Source: JBBSEZ01 sp038239195
Lineage (GTDB): Bacteria; Planctomycetota; Planctomycetia; Gemmatales; Gemmataceae
Direction: 5' to 3'
Assembly: GCA_038239195.1 (NCBI GenBank)
Contig: JBBSEZ010000254.1
Coordinates: 1-14,393 of the forward strand
DNA: 14,393 nt
This document shows positions 13,659 to 14,393 of the stretch, piece after piece. The notes under the pieces were generated by a model. The model was given only the letters and a program-made list of their open reading frames with translations. It was not told the origin of the DNA and ran no database searches. The position numbers were made by a program, and so were the translations under genes. Positions within the stretch are counted from its first letter, which is position 1. Every line of letters begins with the position of its first letter.

Positions 13659-14393
13659 TCACGCCATGATGCCGCGCACCACCTTGCCGTACACGTCCGT
13701 CAAGCGGTAATCGCGCCCGCCGTAGTGGTACGTCAACCTCTCGTGGTCCAGCCCCAGCAGGTGCAGCAGCGTCGCGTGCAGGTCGTGGACGTGGACGCGG
13801 TTGGCGACCGCGTCCCAGCCGAACTCATCCGTCGCCCCGAACGTCATCCCGCCCTTCACGCCCCCGCCGGCCAGCCACGTGCTGAAGCCGTACGGATGAT
13901 GGTCGCGCCCGCTCGCCCCTTCGCTCGCCGGGGTCCGGCCGAACTCGCCGCCCCAGAGCACGACCGTCTCCTCCAGCAGCCCTCTCGCCTTGAGGTCCCG
14001 CAGCAGGCCGGCGATGGGCCGGTCCGTCGCGGCGGCGTTGCGCTCGTGCCCGCCCTTGAGGTCGCTGTGCTGGTCCCAAGGCTGAAACCCGCCCGTGGTG
14101 TGATAGAGCTGCACGAAGCGCACCCCGCGCTCCACCAGGCGCCGCGCCAGCAGGCACTGCCGGCCAAAGACGTCCGTCGCCCCCGTCCCAATGCCGTACA
14201 GCTCCTTTGTTTTCGTCGGCTCGCGGTCGACGTCGAACGCCTCCGGCGCCCGCGACTGCATCCGGTAGGCCAGCTCGAACGACTCGATCCGCGCCCCCAG
14301 CCGGCTGTCGTGGGGCCCGCCCGCGGGGGGCACACCGTTTTGTTTCCCCACCCGCGGGGCCGCGGGCCGCCGCGCGGGGGGGGCCGCCGCCCG
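13659..14393 (-). CDS. DUF1501 (planctomycete sulfatase-like) protein, C-terminal half, partial
   Basis: The visible 244 codons are the C-terminal half of a DUF1501 protein; these usually run to about 450-480 residues, so the start lies beyond the window. Family segments are RIESFELAYRMQS, the GRQCLLARRLVERGVRFVQLYH helix, WDQHSDL, TVVLWGGEFGRTP, GRDHHPYGFSTWLAGGGVKGG and VHVHDLHATLLHLLGLDH...YHYGGRDYRLTDVYG. The fold is alkaline-phosphatase-like, with histidines and aspartates in the GRDHH and HVHDLH regions probably binding metal. These proteins are abundant in planctomycetes, usually exported, and often follow a DUF1549/DUF1553 cytochrome gene; that neighbour would lie outside. The first 18 or so codons at the edge (G/C runs) do not read like the family, suggesting poor sequence there. 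The frame stays open to 14393, so a GTG at 14351 is not taken as the true start. Confidence 0.85.
   Translation of the reverse strand, partial: RAAAPPARRPAAPRVGKQNGVPPAGGPHDSRLGARIESFELAYRMQSRAPEAFDVDREPTKTKELYGIGTGATDVFGRQCLLARRLVERGVRFVQLYHTTGGFQPWDQHSDLKGGHERNAAATDRPIAGLLRDLKARGLLEETVVLWGGEFGRTPASEGASGRDHHPYGFSTWLAGGGVKGGMTFGATDEFGWDAVANRVHVHDLHATLLHLLGLDHERLTYHYGGRDYRLTDVYGKVVRGIMA

Overview
The window looks like chromosomal DNA from a GC-rich planctomycete, most likely a member of the Gemmataceae. Three things support this. It encodes a giant secreted protein with a propeller, HEAT repeats and a PVC-type cytochrome c domain. It carries the C-terminal half of a DUF1501 protein. It also has two tandem copies of a small soluble family (motif PML.FL...RLFACxCxRxxWHLL) that I associate with multicopy Gemmataceae proteins. 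Genus and species cannot be fixed from the sequence alone.

Layout. (1) 1-113: three head-to-tail 30-bp repeats, the last forming a long perfect RNA hairpin. (2) 150-2412, plus strand: a two-gene unit, a DotU/TssL protein followed by an IcmF/TssM protein. The TssM stops just after its third membrane segment, so the large periplasmic domain is missing. (3) 2528-4019, minus strand: a small two-helix membrane protein and, upstream of it, an ATP-grasp ligase-like protein. (4) 4109-7096, plus strand: the PVC-type cytochrome/HEAT-repeat protein, divergent from the ATP-grasp gene across an 89-bp region where two promoter-like sequences face each other with overlapping -10 boxes. (5) 7211-9087, plus strand: an HD-domain phosphohydrolase (COG1078 type) translationally coupled to a YwgA/Panacea-like small protein. 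(6) 9088-9709: a gene-poor scar holding a 108-bp near-copy of the 3' end of the cytochrome gene and a CACGTG-containing inverted repeat. (7) 9710-11008, plus strand: two coupled paralogues of unknown function. (8) 11081-13347, minus strand: a compact type II restriction-modification system, a C5-cytosine methyltransferase followed by a PD-(D/E)xK endonuclease, overlapping by 10 bp. (9) 13659-14393, minus strand: a partial DUF1501 gene running off the window.

How parts may work together. The methyltransferase and endonuclease are a clear R-M pair. The HD/YwgA pair is a tight operon whose partners suggest nucleotide hydrolysis under the control of a small winged-helix-like protein. A defence or toxin-antitoxin role is an inference, supported by the nearby R-M system and the recombination scar. 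The TssL-TssM pair suggests a reduced inner-membrane complex related to type VI secretion. The ATP-grasp, cytochrome and DUF1501 genes look like ordinary planctomycete metabolic or periplasmic genes flanking an accessory segment at roughly 7.1-13.4 kb.
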